NCBI GenBank assembly: GCA_021397835.1
Contig: JAJFZO010000344.1
Coordinates: forward strand, 1,860,001-1,924,000
Direction of reading: 5' to 3'
Length of the DNA: 64,000 nt
Source: Moringa oleifera
Lineage: Eukaryota > Streptophyta > Magnoliopsida > Brassicales > Moringaceae
The translations under genes were made by a program, and so were the position numbers. The notes under the pieces were generated by a model that was given only the letters and a program-made list of their open reading frames with translations, was not told the origin of the DNA and did no database searches. Position 1 is the stretch's first letter. Each line of letters opens with the position of its first letter. Below, in pieces: positions 12,182-24,200 of the stretch.

Positions 12182-14790
12182 ATGCATGTTATTGTAACTT
12201 GGAATGGTGAGTGGTCCTAGTCAAGAGGAAGTTTTGAGTATATTGGTAGGATAATCAAAACTCGAGGTTATGTTGTTTGAAAGGGTTTGACACATGCATA
12301 GTTATTAGGTTTAGTTAAATCTTGCATTGCTATTGATTTTTCCAACTATGATATTATATTGCACATCATAGTGAGATCTGAGGAAACTACCGTGAAAATT
12401 GAGTTAACGAATATGACGATATTGAGTTCATGTTGTATGATGATAATATAATACCCCGCGTATTTATGCATTTGGTGCAGCGACATGATGTTAAGAACAC
12501 ACATGGTGTATGTGAAGACAGAAATTCAAAACGAGTCAATTAGTTAAATTTTTGTATTGGGAGCAATGAGGTTATTGATGCAATTTCTAATGTGGAGACC
12601 CATCCAATTGTTTTAGGTAAAAATTTGGGCATAAAACCATTATTCCATAATGAGACTCCTCCTAACACTTAGAATACTGATGACATCGACTTGGATGAGT
12701 AGATGGACTATGATGTTGGGTGTGAGTATCCAATCCCAAAAATTGAGCCCACTCAACCTATCGAAGAAAGAAGTTAAGCTTGATGACGAAAGCTTGCCTT
12801 CTGTACCACGTTCAATCCCATCTTATGTGCCACTTGTGACAGTGTTAACAAGAGGTACAGTGTGTTGGATGCTGAATTATACAGTATTGTTTCAGCTCTT
12901 ACTATGGAATCAGTGACTCCGATTGACACCTTTACTAGAGGTCAATTATTCCTAAGTAAGAAAGAGTTGAAACAATTTTTGAGTATGTATGCATTGACTG
13001 AGAATTTTGAATTTAGAGTCACTAGATCTAATAAATCAATATTTAAGATTGCTTGTAGAGAAAAAAATTATGCATGAAAGGTCCATGCTATGAAAGTTGC
13101 ACAATGACAATTCTTTCAAATTAGACATTATGATTTGACACACACTTGCATAATCAAAGAGTTGTATCAATAAGTAAGTTTTACTATTATTGGAGAAATT
13201 ATTGCTCAACGGTTATCCACTAATGCTAGAATTATTAAGCCAAAAGATATCATAAGTGACATGAAAGAATTATAGAGCATACAACTTTTATATAGCAAAG
13301 CTTAGAAGGCGAAAGAATACACATTGTCTCTTACTTATGGTGACCTAGTTGAGTCATACTAACAATTATCATCATATTATCACATGTTGCAAATAGCTAG
13401 TCCCAAGAACTAAGGCTCACATATGCATTGAAGATGAAACTAATCGATTTAAGTATTTTTATAGCTCTTAGACAAATATTAGGGGAGTTTTATTCAGTGA
13501 TCAGACCAATTGTTGCTATCGATGCCAGTCACTTGAAAGGAAGAAGGTGTTATATTTTTAGTAGTGTGCAATGATGGAAATGAACTAGCATTTAGTTACG
13601 GTGACTCGAAAAATTACAAGGCTTATGAGTGATTTTTGGAGTAACTGAAGGAGGCTGTTGGTCATGTTGATGACTTGGTTATTATATCGGATCATTATGC
13701 TAGTATTGCCAAGGCCATTGTAAGGATCTTCCTCGATTCTTGTCATAGGTTATGTTCTTAGTATATGGCTCAAAATATAAAGAATAAATTCCAAAGAGAA
13801 GACGTGTCCAAGATATTTTATAATGGAGAAAGGACATATCGAGAGTTTGAATTTGGTCAATTGATGATTGAATTATAAGTTAATCACCCTCAAGCATTTG
13901 AATATATCATGAAGGAAGATATAAGGAAATGATCACATGTGTATTACCCTCGAAAATGATACTAACTCATGACCACTAATATTACTAAAAGCTTGAATTC
14001 ATGTCTTTGATTTGCCCACGAGTTGCCCGTCCATTGAAATTCATTAGAGATATGATGCAACGTTAGTTCTATGGTAGGCATGAGAAAGCTAAGATTTGAA
14101 AAACATAATTAAGTGAATGTGTCCATTCTTTGATGAATGAAAGATGAAAAGTTTCATTATAAATGACGGCTTCTGACATTGATTGGAATGTATTTGTAGT
14201 TAGGCATAAGGGTAAAGAGATGGTTATTAACCTTATGGAATGTACTTGCACTTGTAGGAAATTTCATACTGATCTGTTGTCATGTGCACATGCATTAGTA
14301 GCATCTAGGTGACATTTATTGTTTGTTAATAATATATTTTTATTTTTTATTCTCGTTTTAGTAACTTCATCATTTTTCATTTTTTTATAGGAAACGTAAC
14401 ATTGATTTTATAACCCTTTGCTTTGACTATTATAAGCAAGATTACTTAGTAGCAGCATACATTGAGCCAATTTATCTAGTTGGTGATAAGTCTGATTAAA
14501 ATGTGCCTGAAGACGTTAGAAAGGTTATTGTATTACCGCTGAATAATAGTAAGCATGTGGGTCATCCAAAGAAGCAAAGAATACCCTCTAGTGGGGAAAA
14601 GACACTATAAAAGAAATGTTTTAGGTGCAGTCAATATGGACATAATCGGTTGACATGCTCAAACCCATAGTATCACGATAAAGGAAGTCATTCAATTTTA
14701 GATTCTAATGGAAGAATGTCACTTGGAATTTCGATAAGTGAATATTCTCTTTCAGATCCTAGCCTTGGTAGAACTTGTATTTGATTGGGA
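12182..14790 (+). pseudogene. MuDR/MULE transposase (MURA-like) pseudogene
   Basis: This is a decayed transposase of the Mutator-like superfamily. In order: an N-terminal start MHVIVTWNGEW at 12182, a MuDR DNA-binding region (about 12925-13075, FLSKKELKQFLSMYAL), the MULE transposase core (about 13480-13760, with VCNDGNELAFSYGDS, then LKEAVGHVDDLVIISD and ASIAKAI), a SWIM zinc finger (ECTCTCRKFHTDLLSCAHA, about 14234-14292) and a C-terminal zinc knuckle of CX2CX4HX4C form (CFRCSQYGHNRLTC, about 14617-14658). The arrangement and size match full-length MURA-like proteins, so nearly all of the gene is present. Many in-frame stops and frameshifts break it. An intron-like gap lies at about 14310-14390, after the SWIM motif. 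Terminal inverted repeats were not found. Confidence 0.85.
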
Positions 14791-15398
14791 TTTCAATTGA
14801 AAAGAGGTTAGATCACTTCCTCATGTGCCTACAAAGCCGAAACAACCTCAATTGCAGCCAATTTTAGTTTTTCTTACTTAATCTTTTTTATAGAAATAAC
14901 ATTCGATCAAAGTGGGGCATAAGCAAGTTCAGCGGTTGAACCCTTTACAATCGATCGACAAGTACCTCGAAGCTATTTAGGGCAGGAACAAACTTATATT
15001 AGGCATAGTTATAACATCAACTAGTACAAGGAAAAGGCATAATAGCGAAGATCAATTCATCTCAATGTACAAAAAACATTATCTTAGGTATGCAACCCAA
15101 AAAGATAAAAAGATTGCTAGCTCGAAGAAAACTCTTTTAGAGCCTGATGTAAGCCAAACCCCTCGATTCAACAATAGAAGTCGGTTATGGAATAGTCTTT
15201 TGGTTAGCTTTCTCGTTCTTAAGGACTTTTAATTGGTAGGCTTTTATAGTGGACCTGTCTTGCTAATAAGGAGAATATGAAATAGATAGTTATACTTGTC
15301 TTCACTTAGAAACTTTATACTCCCTATTCTAGTAAGGCATACTCTCTAAACTAGATTCACTTGTTTTTTATCTCTGGCAATTAACCTATTCTAAAGCA
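14791..15398. other. Spacer, possible MULE 3' remnant
   Basis: No gene recognised. Short broken frames after the zinc knuckle may be the C-terminal tail of the MULE protein. Confidence 0.3.
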
Positions 15399-15416
15399 CC
15401 CTACTACAAAAATTAT

Positions 15417-15710
15417 AATAAGTAACAGTGATTTAATGATAGTTTTTGAAAGAACTATTATTAAAAGCATCTTTAACTGACATTAGAAGTAGGATTTATC
15501 ACACTTTTAACGTCATTTACCATTAACTGACATTAAAAGGCAACATTTAATGTCAATTGCCATGGAAACTGATGTTAAATGCTTGAATGATTAAAGCCTT
15601 AAACGAAAGTTTCACAAGAACCGTCGTTAAAGGCTTAAACTACACCGCCTTTAACGAAAATTCTGCTGGAATAGTCGTTAAAGGCTTGCACCAAGCCTTT
15701 TAACCTAGCT
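15417..15710. repeat. 5' subterminal repeats of CACTA 2
   Basis: Repeated inverted phrases such as TTTAACTGACATTA, AACGTCATTT, ACCGTCGTTAAAGGC and AGTCGTTAAAGGC occur at roughly 50-70 bp steps. They correspond to TTAATGACAGTT motifs at the other end of the element. Confidence 0.75.
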
Positions 15711-16320
15711 ATCATTTTCTCCTCCAAAAGTAGCAACAGCAACGTTTGGAGAAGTAGCCACTCAGCCCACACACACATATCTCCCTCTCCATTGTTCTCT
15801 TCTTGCTCTTTCTTTTCCTATTTGTCTCAAATCTCCACAATGCGAAGCCAAACCCTCGCCCTCCATTTGTTTTTCATCTTTGGCATTTAAACATGAAAGT
15901 ATTTCGGTAGATTCAAAATTTTTTTATGAAAGCTTTTTCACAATTATTTCATGTAGTTTTGATTTAAAGAATGAATTGAGAATGTATATTATTTTGAGAT
16001 TTTCTTCATTAGGTATATTTGGTGAATTTTTATTAATAAAATTTGGTTTTTTAGTAAGTATATTTGGATAAACATAAGGTGTGAATAAGTATATATTGAT
16101 GAATTTATTGTTTGATAATTTTTAAGATTTTTATATTAATTGATGAATAAAGTAAATGTTAGTTACATGTATTTATATTTTGATGAAGTAAGTAGATATT
16201 AGTTAAATGAATTTATATTTTGATCAATTTATGTTTGAATAAATTTTGTTAGGTAAGATTAATTGGTATATTTTGTAAAATTTATATTGATTTTGTAATT
16301 AATTTAATTTAATATTAGTT
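15711..16320. other. Leader-like region of CACTA 2
   Basis: 15720-15880 is pyrimidine-rich (TCTCCCTCTCC, CTCTTCTTGCTC), unlike its AT-rich surroundings, and resembles a plant 5' leader. A 63-codon frame from 15880 has no family signature. 15900-16320 is AT-rich and without recognisable features. Confidence 0.35.
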
Positions 16321-16410
16321 AAATTTTAAACAGATAATTAATTAATTAGATGATTATATAATAAATAATTAAATATTATCTAAATTTTAATTAATTTACT
16401 AGCTAGTTAG

Positions 16411-16860
16411 ATGCTTGTAAAGTAATTAATTAGATGCTAATTAAATATTGACTATGTATTAATTAACTAATTAGGATTAATCATTTATTTAAATTTTAAT
16501 TAATTAGTTTGATACTTGTAAAGCAAATAATTAAATGCTATTTAATTTTTAATTAATTTACTAGTGCTTGTAAAGGAATTAATTAGATATTAATTAATTG
16601 ATTATGTATTAAAAAACTAATTAGCTATTAATCATTTATTCAAATTTTAATTAATTAGTTTGATGCCTTTAAAGTAAATAATTAAATTTTAGTTAATTTA
16701 TTAGTGCTTATAAAGTAATTAATTAGATGTTAATTAATTGACTATGTATTAATTAACTAATTAATTATAAATTATTTACTTAAATTTTAATTAATTAATA
16801 TTTCATTAGTTATATATTATTTATTTAATTATATACTAACTAATCATTTGTTATTTAGCT
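16411..16860. repeat. AT-rich tandem repeat, ~140-155 bp unit, three copies
   Basis: The landmark TGCTTGTAAAGTAATTAATT (with small changes) recurs at 16412, 16565 and 16705, each followed by TATGTATTAATTAACTAATTA and TTTAAATTTTAATTAATTA variants. Spacing is 153 then 140 bp. The unit is almost entirely A and T. It lies between the leader-like region and the protease exons of CACTA 2. Confidence 0.75.
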
Positions 16861-16980
16861 AATTAATTAATTTATGCTAATTTAGTTAAATATGTATTAA
16901 TTACAAATGTTAATTAATTCATTAAATTTTTAGTTACATGTAATTTGTACATAAATGTCTAATATAATCATGCACGTATG

Positions 16981-17902
16981 TGTTTAAAATTTTTATTGGT
17001 TTATTATTGTTTGGCTACATCAAATTTTTGTTTTTTTACTTATTTTATTATTTGAGTAAACTTTATATAGATTTAGTTGTGCTTGGCATAGAGAAGTATT
17101 TTGTATTTGCTGATCAATCTATCATATGGGATGTGTATAAGTATAAATACCCAAGTCTGTCACCTTGTCAATATAATGATAACTCCATATAATAGAGGAA
17201 TAGTGATATTTTCGGATAACCTGAGGTATGTCTTAATACTATTTGAAATTATTAATAGTTTAATTTATTTACAATGCTTTTTACATTTATTTTTGATAAT
17301 GTAGACATCATTGGATGTTGATGGTTGTCGAGTCTCGTACTTTTGTGTACAGTATTTTTGATCCTTTGAACCATGGTTCTCATCAAGAAGTAGATAAACT
17401 TATGTTCATATAAGTGAAAATATTTTAATTTATATTAGTATGTATTATTTTTTACTCTTAAAATTATTGATAATTTTCTATTGGCGGCTCTTTTAAATTA
17501 TTTCAAGTTATCAATGAATCAAGTGGTTAGTGCATTCCTAGGAGTATTTTTGCTAAGTTATGTATATTTAAACCAATATATAATATTAGTTTTATTTAGT
17601 TTACAAATTATGATAATTAAAAAATTTTAATATAGTGTCCACATCAACCTTCAAATACTGAGTGTGGATATTATGTTATAAAATTTTTAACAGACATCAT
17701 TGACAAACGTGATAAAAATATCCCATATACGAAAATAGTAAATTTTTAAGCATATGCTTATGAAATTACTTTTGTAATTGATGTGCTTACTAGAAGTTTT
17801 AATTGGACTAATTACTTTTTTATAAATGTAGTTAGTGAATAAAGATACTTACACTGAGTCGATACTGATAAAGTTAGAAAGGAGATTAAACAGTTTCTTT
17901 AG
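16981..17902 (+). pseudogene. Ulp1-like protease remnant in CACTA 2
   Basis: Only the C-terminal protease part of the CACTA second gene remains. KLYIDLVVLGIEKYFVFAD (about 17050-17107) corresponds to the segment before the catalytic domain in CACTA 1. The His/Asp block reads HHWMLMVVESRTFVYSIFDP (about 17309-17368) and the Gln/Cys block reads CPHQPSNTECGYYVIKFL (about 17637-17690). Both are preserved, so the catalytic residues can be read, but the frame is interrupted by introns and lacks the upstream part. The Transposase_24 and HG.PL segments found in CACTA 1 are absent. The sequence is closer to the minus-strand copy at 31770-34890 (shared FDPLNHGSHQE and LNLEDF) than to CACTA 1. Confidence 0.78.
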
Positions 17903-18299
17903 AGTACATATTAAAAAGTTGAACCTTGAAGATTTTTATAGACATGAACATTATTAAATTTACATAGTTGAATTTTTAGGATTGTGTATGATAATATATA
18001 TTGTACATATGGAGTTCGATTATGACATCAAGTTTCTTTTTCTTCATCTGTCATTACTTTTTGGATTGGATTATATTGAAATGTTTTCAAACATGAAAGA
18101 AGTAAGATGGTTTGAGTGAGAATGGTATTGAAGAGTATTGAAAGAAAAAGTTGTTTCATTAAAGTGTTAGTATTGAATTGTATTAACGTATACAACATAA
18201 AGATATGTGGTTAATGTGGAAGAGATGAAGAATTTTATATATACAGGTTTTGGATATTTTGTATGTAAGAATTTTGTATATATCAAAATTATTAAAAAA
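17903..18299. other. 3' region of CACTA 2, no gene
   Basis: AT-rich sequence after the last protease exon and before the 3' subterminal repeats. No coding signature seen. Confidence 0.4.
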
Positions 18300-18660
18300 A
18301 AATTCTTTTAATGGACTTTTCATTGAAAACTAACATTAAAGGCACTATCTTTTAATGACAATTCTATTAGAACTGTCATTAAAGTCGTCACCCTTTAATG
18401 ACAGTTCTTTTAAAATTAAAAGGAAGGTCTTTAATGGCAGTTTTAAAAGAGCTATCATTAAAGACCCTCCTTTTTTTAATGATAGTTCTATTAAAATAGT
18501 CCTTAAAGACTCCTCCTTTAACGTCAGTTTTAAAAAATTGTCTTTAAAATGGAGCATTAAAAGGGAGTTTTAATGACAGTTTTCAAGAAATGTCATTCAT
18601 TAAAACTCTCCCCTCTTTATTATCATTAAAGTTCTTTTTAACTGTCATTAAATCTCTTAT
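18300..18660. repeat. 3' subterminal inverted repeats of CACTA 2
   Basis: At least six copies of TTTAATGACAGTTCT and its complement, AACTGTCATTAAAG, spaced about 45-60 bp apart. Open frames on both strands here (for example 18345-18557 minus and 18355-18573 plus) are produced by the repeats and are not genes. Close relatives of this array occur at 31136-31385. Confidence 0.85.
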
Positions 18661-18671
18661 TTATAGTAGTG

Positions 18672-19516
18672 GTAGTATGGTGATTAGCCTTTCTCATATT
18701 ATTGAAAGCCTTCTAAACTCATTGTCGAGTTCTATCGTACTAAAGGTTACTGTTAAAAGATCCTTATGCCGGTGAAGATTGCTTTTAGTGATTGGGAAAT
18801 AAAAAAAATAAAAACCATTACTTAATTTTCAATACTTCAGATAGGTGAAAGGGTCTATGTCCATCCCTAACTTTCTTCCAATTCTCATCAACAAATTTAG
18901 GCTTTTTCTATTGGGAGTCATTAAAGGAGAATAGGCATACGTTGGTTTTGATAGGCTAAGGAAAAAGAAAGAACCACCACTTGGTTTTGACACTGAAGCA
19001 AGCCATCTTGCCAAACATCGATGTAAAGGTTAGATTTCACCACCTTTATCACCTAACTAGTCCTATTTAATCTAAAAAATCCAACTTGAAAACTATATCT
19101 CCCTTAAAAAATGCTCTACCTTAAAGCCCCTTTCATATGTTGGGCAAGCTTGGATGCCCCCACTTCTAACAAGTTGCTGGTCAAGATCGTGAAACTAGCA
19201 CTCAAAAAGTAAGTAAGCTGGTCTTTCTTTGGTCATAAGGATAATCATTCTTATTAGATGAAAGGCAACTAGTCCGAGGCCACGATGAGTAATGGCATAA
19301 CTAAAAGAGGGGTAAGGGTGACAAGGTTACGTGCTAGGTAGTACAGCACATCTCTTTGGAGTACAATGGCGATGTAGAGGGCTAAGTCAACCAACCAACA
19401 CAATAGGTCAAGGTCGAGTCAGCCATAGGTTTGAATCCTACCGCCTTTCTTATGGACCATCTTTTGGTTATCAGATGATAGGAATAATGAAGCAAAATTT
19501 TGGAAATGAGCACAAA
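18672..19516. other. Mitochondrial-type spacer upstream of ccmFN
   Basis: No gene recognised. Composition changes sharply from the AT-rich transposon to a more even, purine/pyrimidine-block sequence like plant mitochondrial spacer. Because it directly precedes a mitochondrial gene start, it is probably part of the same organelle insert. The phrase GGTTTGAATCCTACCGC (19427-19443) looks like a tRNA T-arm, but no cloverleaf could be built around it. Confidence 0.45.
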
Positions 19517-21222
19517 ATGTCAATATATGAATTATCTAATTACTCATTATTTTTGGGTCTTTTCGTGGCATTGACTTGTAACAAGAAAGAACCATTAGTG
19601 TTAGGTGTAGCACTTGCATTTTAGTGCATTCTTTTTTTTTTTTCCTTATTCTTCTATTCCGTCATATTCCTAGTAACTTATTCAATTATAATGTATTAAT
19701 CGCTACTGCACCTTTCTTTTATCAAATCTCAGGGACATGGTCCAATCATGAGGGTAGTATTTTATTATAGTATCAGATCCCAAATTTTTATGAATTTTTT
19801 CTTTGTTATCAGGGTTGACCCTAGAGGCATAATGTCTTAAAATAAAGAGGCCGTAGAGAAACTTTTTATATTTTTTATCTCGAACTTTATGAAGAATTCC
19901 ATTCTCCCGCTTTTATTTGTTGTGAGTAAAAAAGCATGGTTACACCCCAATTGTACACTCCTTTCGTTTTATAAACCATTGTTGATTTTGAACTTTGTTC
20001 GTGAAGGAACCGAACTTTTGATGGACCAGCCTTTTTTTGTGTATCGCTTTACCCTAAAAGGAAAATAAGCTCTGTTCCTTTAGATACTAGGTGCTCTCGT
20101 TGTTCGTAAAAAGCAAAAAAGACTTATCCATTATTGCATCTGACAAGAGATGATAAAGAGAGAGCTTCATTTATCGATGAACAGCGAATTGATGAAGCTT
20201 TTGGCATTGTTCTGTTTTTCTCTCCTTTCTTATCAGCGAGTTTCGACCCTTTTGTTCTAAATTTCTTCCCTTGTACCAAACTAGTTGCAGAATCAAATCC
20301 TGTTTCACAGCATCCTATATCAGCCATACATCCTCATTACATTTATGTTGGGGATGTCACCATTGCTATGGGCTTTGGCTTATATAGATAAAAAATGATG
20401 AATGGGATTATGGCACTTCACTCATCGCCATTACGAAAGGATGCCATAAAAAAGAAAGGAACAATGCTCTGCTTTGCTAGATACGTTGGATCCTATATAA
20501 CAAGCGAGCTTTTAACCCTTACCTACTCTATTGTTACGAAACAATAAAAGCCCACTCATGCTGCTTCGGTGTCATTTGTTTGCCTTCGTTTTGCTTTGGA
20601 CAAAAATGCTAATGGACACGTGGAGGGAGCAGATAAAGCGTGTCATTTGTAATTAATAGAAAAATACTACTATTTTGCCTCTTTGTTGGATAGAGAGCGC
20701 AAATATAGTGGTCTTTGACGAGGACTAAGAACCAATTCGAATTTTGATCTTGACATGTTAGTGGTTTTTAACCATAGGCACCTTACCAGGAATTTGGTGG
20801 GCTCATCAGGAATTAGGTTGGTGTGGCTGGTGGTTTTAGATTTCGTAAAAAATGCTTCTTTTATGCCTTAAGTAGTAGCCATAGCTCGTATTCATTCAGT
20901 GATTCTACCCCCTCTTCATTCTTGGTCTTTAGTTTCCTAATATTATGACTTTTCCATGTTGTCTTAGGAAACTTTTTGATAAGGTTCAGACTACTAGCTC
21001 TCGTTCAAAAGTTTTGCAACAGATGATACACAAGGAATCTCTTTATGGCAGTTCTTCCTTCTAATGACTAGCATATCTATGATTCTTTTCTCCCAGATGA
21101 AGCAGTAGGCATCGGTCCATAGAACCTATAAAAAGGTGATGGTTATGACACGAAATACTCTTGTACACTTACGTCATTTTGCTCGCACTAAACCTCACCC
21201 CGTTATGTTATGAGAAAATTAA
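19517..21222 (+). pseudogene. ccmFN: Mitochondrial ccmFN pseudogene (cytochrome c maturation)
   Basis: In plant mitochondria CcmFN is a multi-spanning inner-membrane subunit of the cytochrome c heme lyase. The frame starts MSIYELSNYSLFLGLFVALT at 19517. It continues with recognisable blocks: NHEGSILL (about 19746), the plant-specific insert [20 protein letters not shown] (20134 on) with [14 protein letters not shown], the tryptophan-rich heme-handling motif LPGIWWAHQELGWCGWWF (about 20783-20838), and the C-terminal LVHLRHFARTKPHPVML (about 21160-21210). The length, about 1.7 kb, matches the full mitochondrial gene, so this is a near-complete copy. It is broken by stops, for example TAG at 19768 where a Trp codon is expected after SILL, and a stop soon after 19621. 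These changes fit C-to-T/G-to-A decay. The lack of function and the transposon neighbours point to a nuclear copy. Confidence 0.9.
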
Positions 21223-24200
21223 ACTTATTATTGGGCTGATTATTCAAAGTCAGCAACTGGCTGCTAGATTTCATCCTGTAAGTAGAAGAAGATCGCTTTG
21301 AAGGTGTGGCGTGGCTGAATGTAAAGCAATCCACCCCTACGGCCTTTGATCAGTAAATTATTTAGGACATTGGAAGATGGTCAAGGTAGCTTGCTTCCAA
21401 GGCACTGACTAGCAGTGCATGTAGTCATAGTAGTTGGCTCATTACTACTTTTATCTTTAGAATAAGGCCTACGAGGTCTCTGTTTGAAACAGAAAAATGT
21501 TAAAAGTTTTGAGGCATACAAAAGCCACGATTTGGGGGAAATACCAATTTATTAATAATATAGAGTAAACAAGTTTGATTGGCAAACTAGAAGATAAAGG
21601 CAAGTAGCAACATAAAGTACCTTAACCTACTCGCTAGAGACTTAGGGATGGACATGTGTTGAGACAGCAACCCAAGCCAGCTGAGCCTTTGATCTTCATT
21701 TGAGTCAAAAAAAGACTTTCAAGAATGTGTAAATTGACTCTGTCTTTCAATTTTTACTCTTAGTGAATTAGAGGGGCAGTAGATGCTCCAAGTTCGAACT
21801 AGACAATGAAAGCAAGATGGTCAAGGGTAAACTTGAAAGTGCATGATGAGTCAAATGTCAAAGTCACAGATAAGTTTGACGAAGAAAGACATTAGCAGGA
21901 TCAGCCGGTGAAATCTTTTCCATAGGGAGCGATATCAAAGGTGTATTAAGGGGGACACCTTTTACACATGGACCTACTGTTTTCATACTTGAAGAAAGAT
22001 CACGACCAGGCTCTTATCTTGATATGATCATGCAGCAGTTACCAAGGCCTCTGTAGATCATGAAATAAACCATACTTGAGTGAGCCACTTTAATCGGTGT
22101 AGTTATGAGTCTTAGGTGGCCTAGTGAATGCTTAAAGGATGAGACCTTAGAATGAGAATTCAACCATATCTAAGGGAGTGAGCCTTATAGTAAAAAGGGA
22201 AGGCAAGAAAGATTGATCTAGGGAAGGAATACTAAGCGAGGTGGCTAGCTTTATCCAACTGGGTATTGGCCTGACTTTCGTACCTTCTTCTTAGTCTTTG
22301 GCTTTCACTAAATTCACTACTCTAAGTGAAGGAACTCGAAAGGAAGAATATGATATTGAAGGCTTGAGGGGGGAAAAAAAAGCAATGCCATTGATTTAGC
22401 TATTAGAGTATGGGCATTAGGAGATTAAGACTTAAGGCATGGCATTAGATTAAAGAAATACTCTTTTGAATGAATCCAAAGAAGAAGCTACAATTTCCAT
22501 GCTTTTAATGGCCAAAAAGGAGGAGAAGAGTCATCCCCGGTTATATGATTTAAGGTTAGGAGTTTCATTGTTAGCGAGATCCCCAGCTATTGAATCTGTT
22601 GTCATCGATAGGGCTACTTCTTCTTTCAAAATAGGAAGAATAGCTTAGTCAAAGTAGGCTAAGTCGATAACTTTTTCTTCATGTCTTGGGAGAATGGCAG
22701 TAGGATTAGAAAAAGGCCTAATTGTTGTTGAAGGAATAAAGGTTATTTCAGCTCTCGAAATAAGGGGAGAAAGGCTGAGTGCCGATTAAATAAGGGATGA
22801 GTGTCAGTAGAATGCTTTTTGAGACTTATCCAGCTCATAGAAAATTTCTTTAAGCAAGATCCCACATCTGAGAGTGAGATTATGTTCCTACTTTCGCTCT
22901 TTTAAAGGAAGGCGGCCACCAAACCAAAAAGGAGGTCTTTGCTAGCTTTTCGTTTAGAGATGCTCGTCTTTCTTTAATAACTGCCCTGTAAATATTTTTA
23001 GGAATAAAAGAAGAAGGTGCTTTTTCATCAGCTCTTTTGGCTATTTACTTGCAATAAAGAAAGAGTGAATTGACCTAAGCCCAGTAATTTGTCTAAGCTG
23101 GAAAGAAAGATTTAGATCCTCTTTGAGATGAAATGCGGCAATGTCTTAATCAAACCAAGCGCAAGGTTAATGATTTAGCTCAAGGCTTAAGGCTCAAAGC
23201 ATAAAGGCTATTATTCCTTCTTCTTGATAGCATTAATCTCGCCATAGCTATAAAAAAGCAGCTTGGTGGCAGCTATCCTGCTTTATCTGAGAGAATTGGA
23301 ATGGAACTGGTTGGGTTCATTAGCTCTTTCTTTTGTGATGAATTCATTTCAAATAAAGGAAGGTGGTCGTGATAGGGAAAAACCTTACCTTATTACTAGG
23401 AAAAAGAATGAAAAAAGATAAAATAGGCCCAAATCGTCTACTAAAGAAGAAACTATTAAGGAATCGATTTCGACTAGATAAGATGTCGATGCCATTAAAC
23501 TAGCTCTCGGAATAGGTTCAAGAGATGAGGATCTAGGTAGTGACGTCACCTTTAGGGGAAGAATCATTCCATTCACCTGAAAAACTGTAAAAAAGGAAAG
23601 CTTTTCTCTTGCTTAACTGTGGCAAAAAAAAAAAAGAATAAGAAAATGTGAAGTAAACTATGCAGAAACGTAAAATGGAATCAAGGACAAGATAGACTTT
23701 GTCTTATCTTTTGTCAATTGGGAATGAATGGTAGCATGGCTTGAATAATGACTCTTATTTCCTTGCATTAGTTAGTGTCGATCGTAAGCTTTCGAATAGA
23801 GAGAATGCTTTTGGGTAGGGTGGTATGCTTAATGATAGTCAACATGCTTAGTCGGTATCGGTCCTATTCAAATACTTTCCATAGTAGATTCCTTAAAGGA
23901 ATTGATTAACTAAAGGAATAATTCTTGCTTGACAAAGAAGTCGTTAGGACTCAAGAAAACAAAAATGCTATATTTATCTTTACCAATAAGAGGAATCATT
24001 TAGTAGTTCACGATGAAAGGCATAGTAGAGAAAGCCAAGAAAGACTAGGCAATCTCTGAGTTGAAATTGATCCCAGACCAAATAAATAGGAATTAGGTTA
24101 CCATAAAGAAGGACGTAGGTTATGAAAATTTCTGTATTTTATAATGAAATAAGAGAGTTTTTTGCTCCTTAAGAAGTTCCAGTTTTTTTTCGTGGATAGC

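Larger units (their letters stand above)
15399..18671 (+). mobile_element. CACTA transposon 2, internally deleted (3,273 bp)
   Basis: The 5' end begins CCCTACTACAAAAATT (15399) and the 3' end, read inward on the other strand, begins CACTACTATAAATAA (18671). The two align as terminal inverted repeats with the 5' CACTA mutated at one base. The flanking triplets are GCA (15396-15398) and GTA (18672-18674), consistent with a 3-bp target duplication that has lost one base. Both ends carry inverted subterminal repeats of the type TTAATGACAGTT. Inside, only the protease half of the second gene remains (16981-17902); the TNP2 transposase is absent, so this copy is non-autonomous. Confidence 0.8.

Noticed and set aside
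18345..18573. Lysine- and serine-rich open frames on both strands
   Set aside because: Both come from the inverted subterminal repeats; they mirror each other and lack any domain.
19331..19443. Possible tRNA upstream of ccmFN
   Set aside because: Only a T-arm-like phrase is present; no acceptor, D or anticodon arms can be paired.
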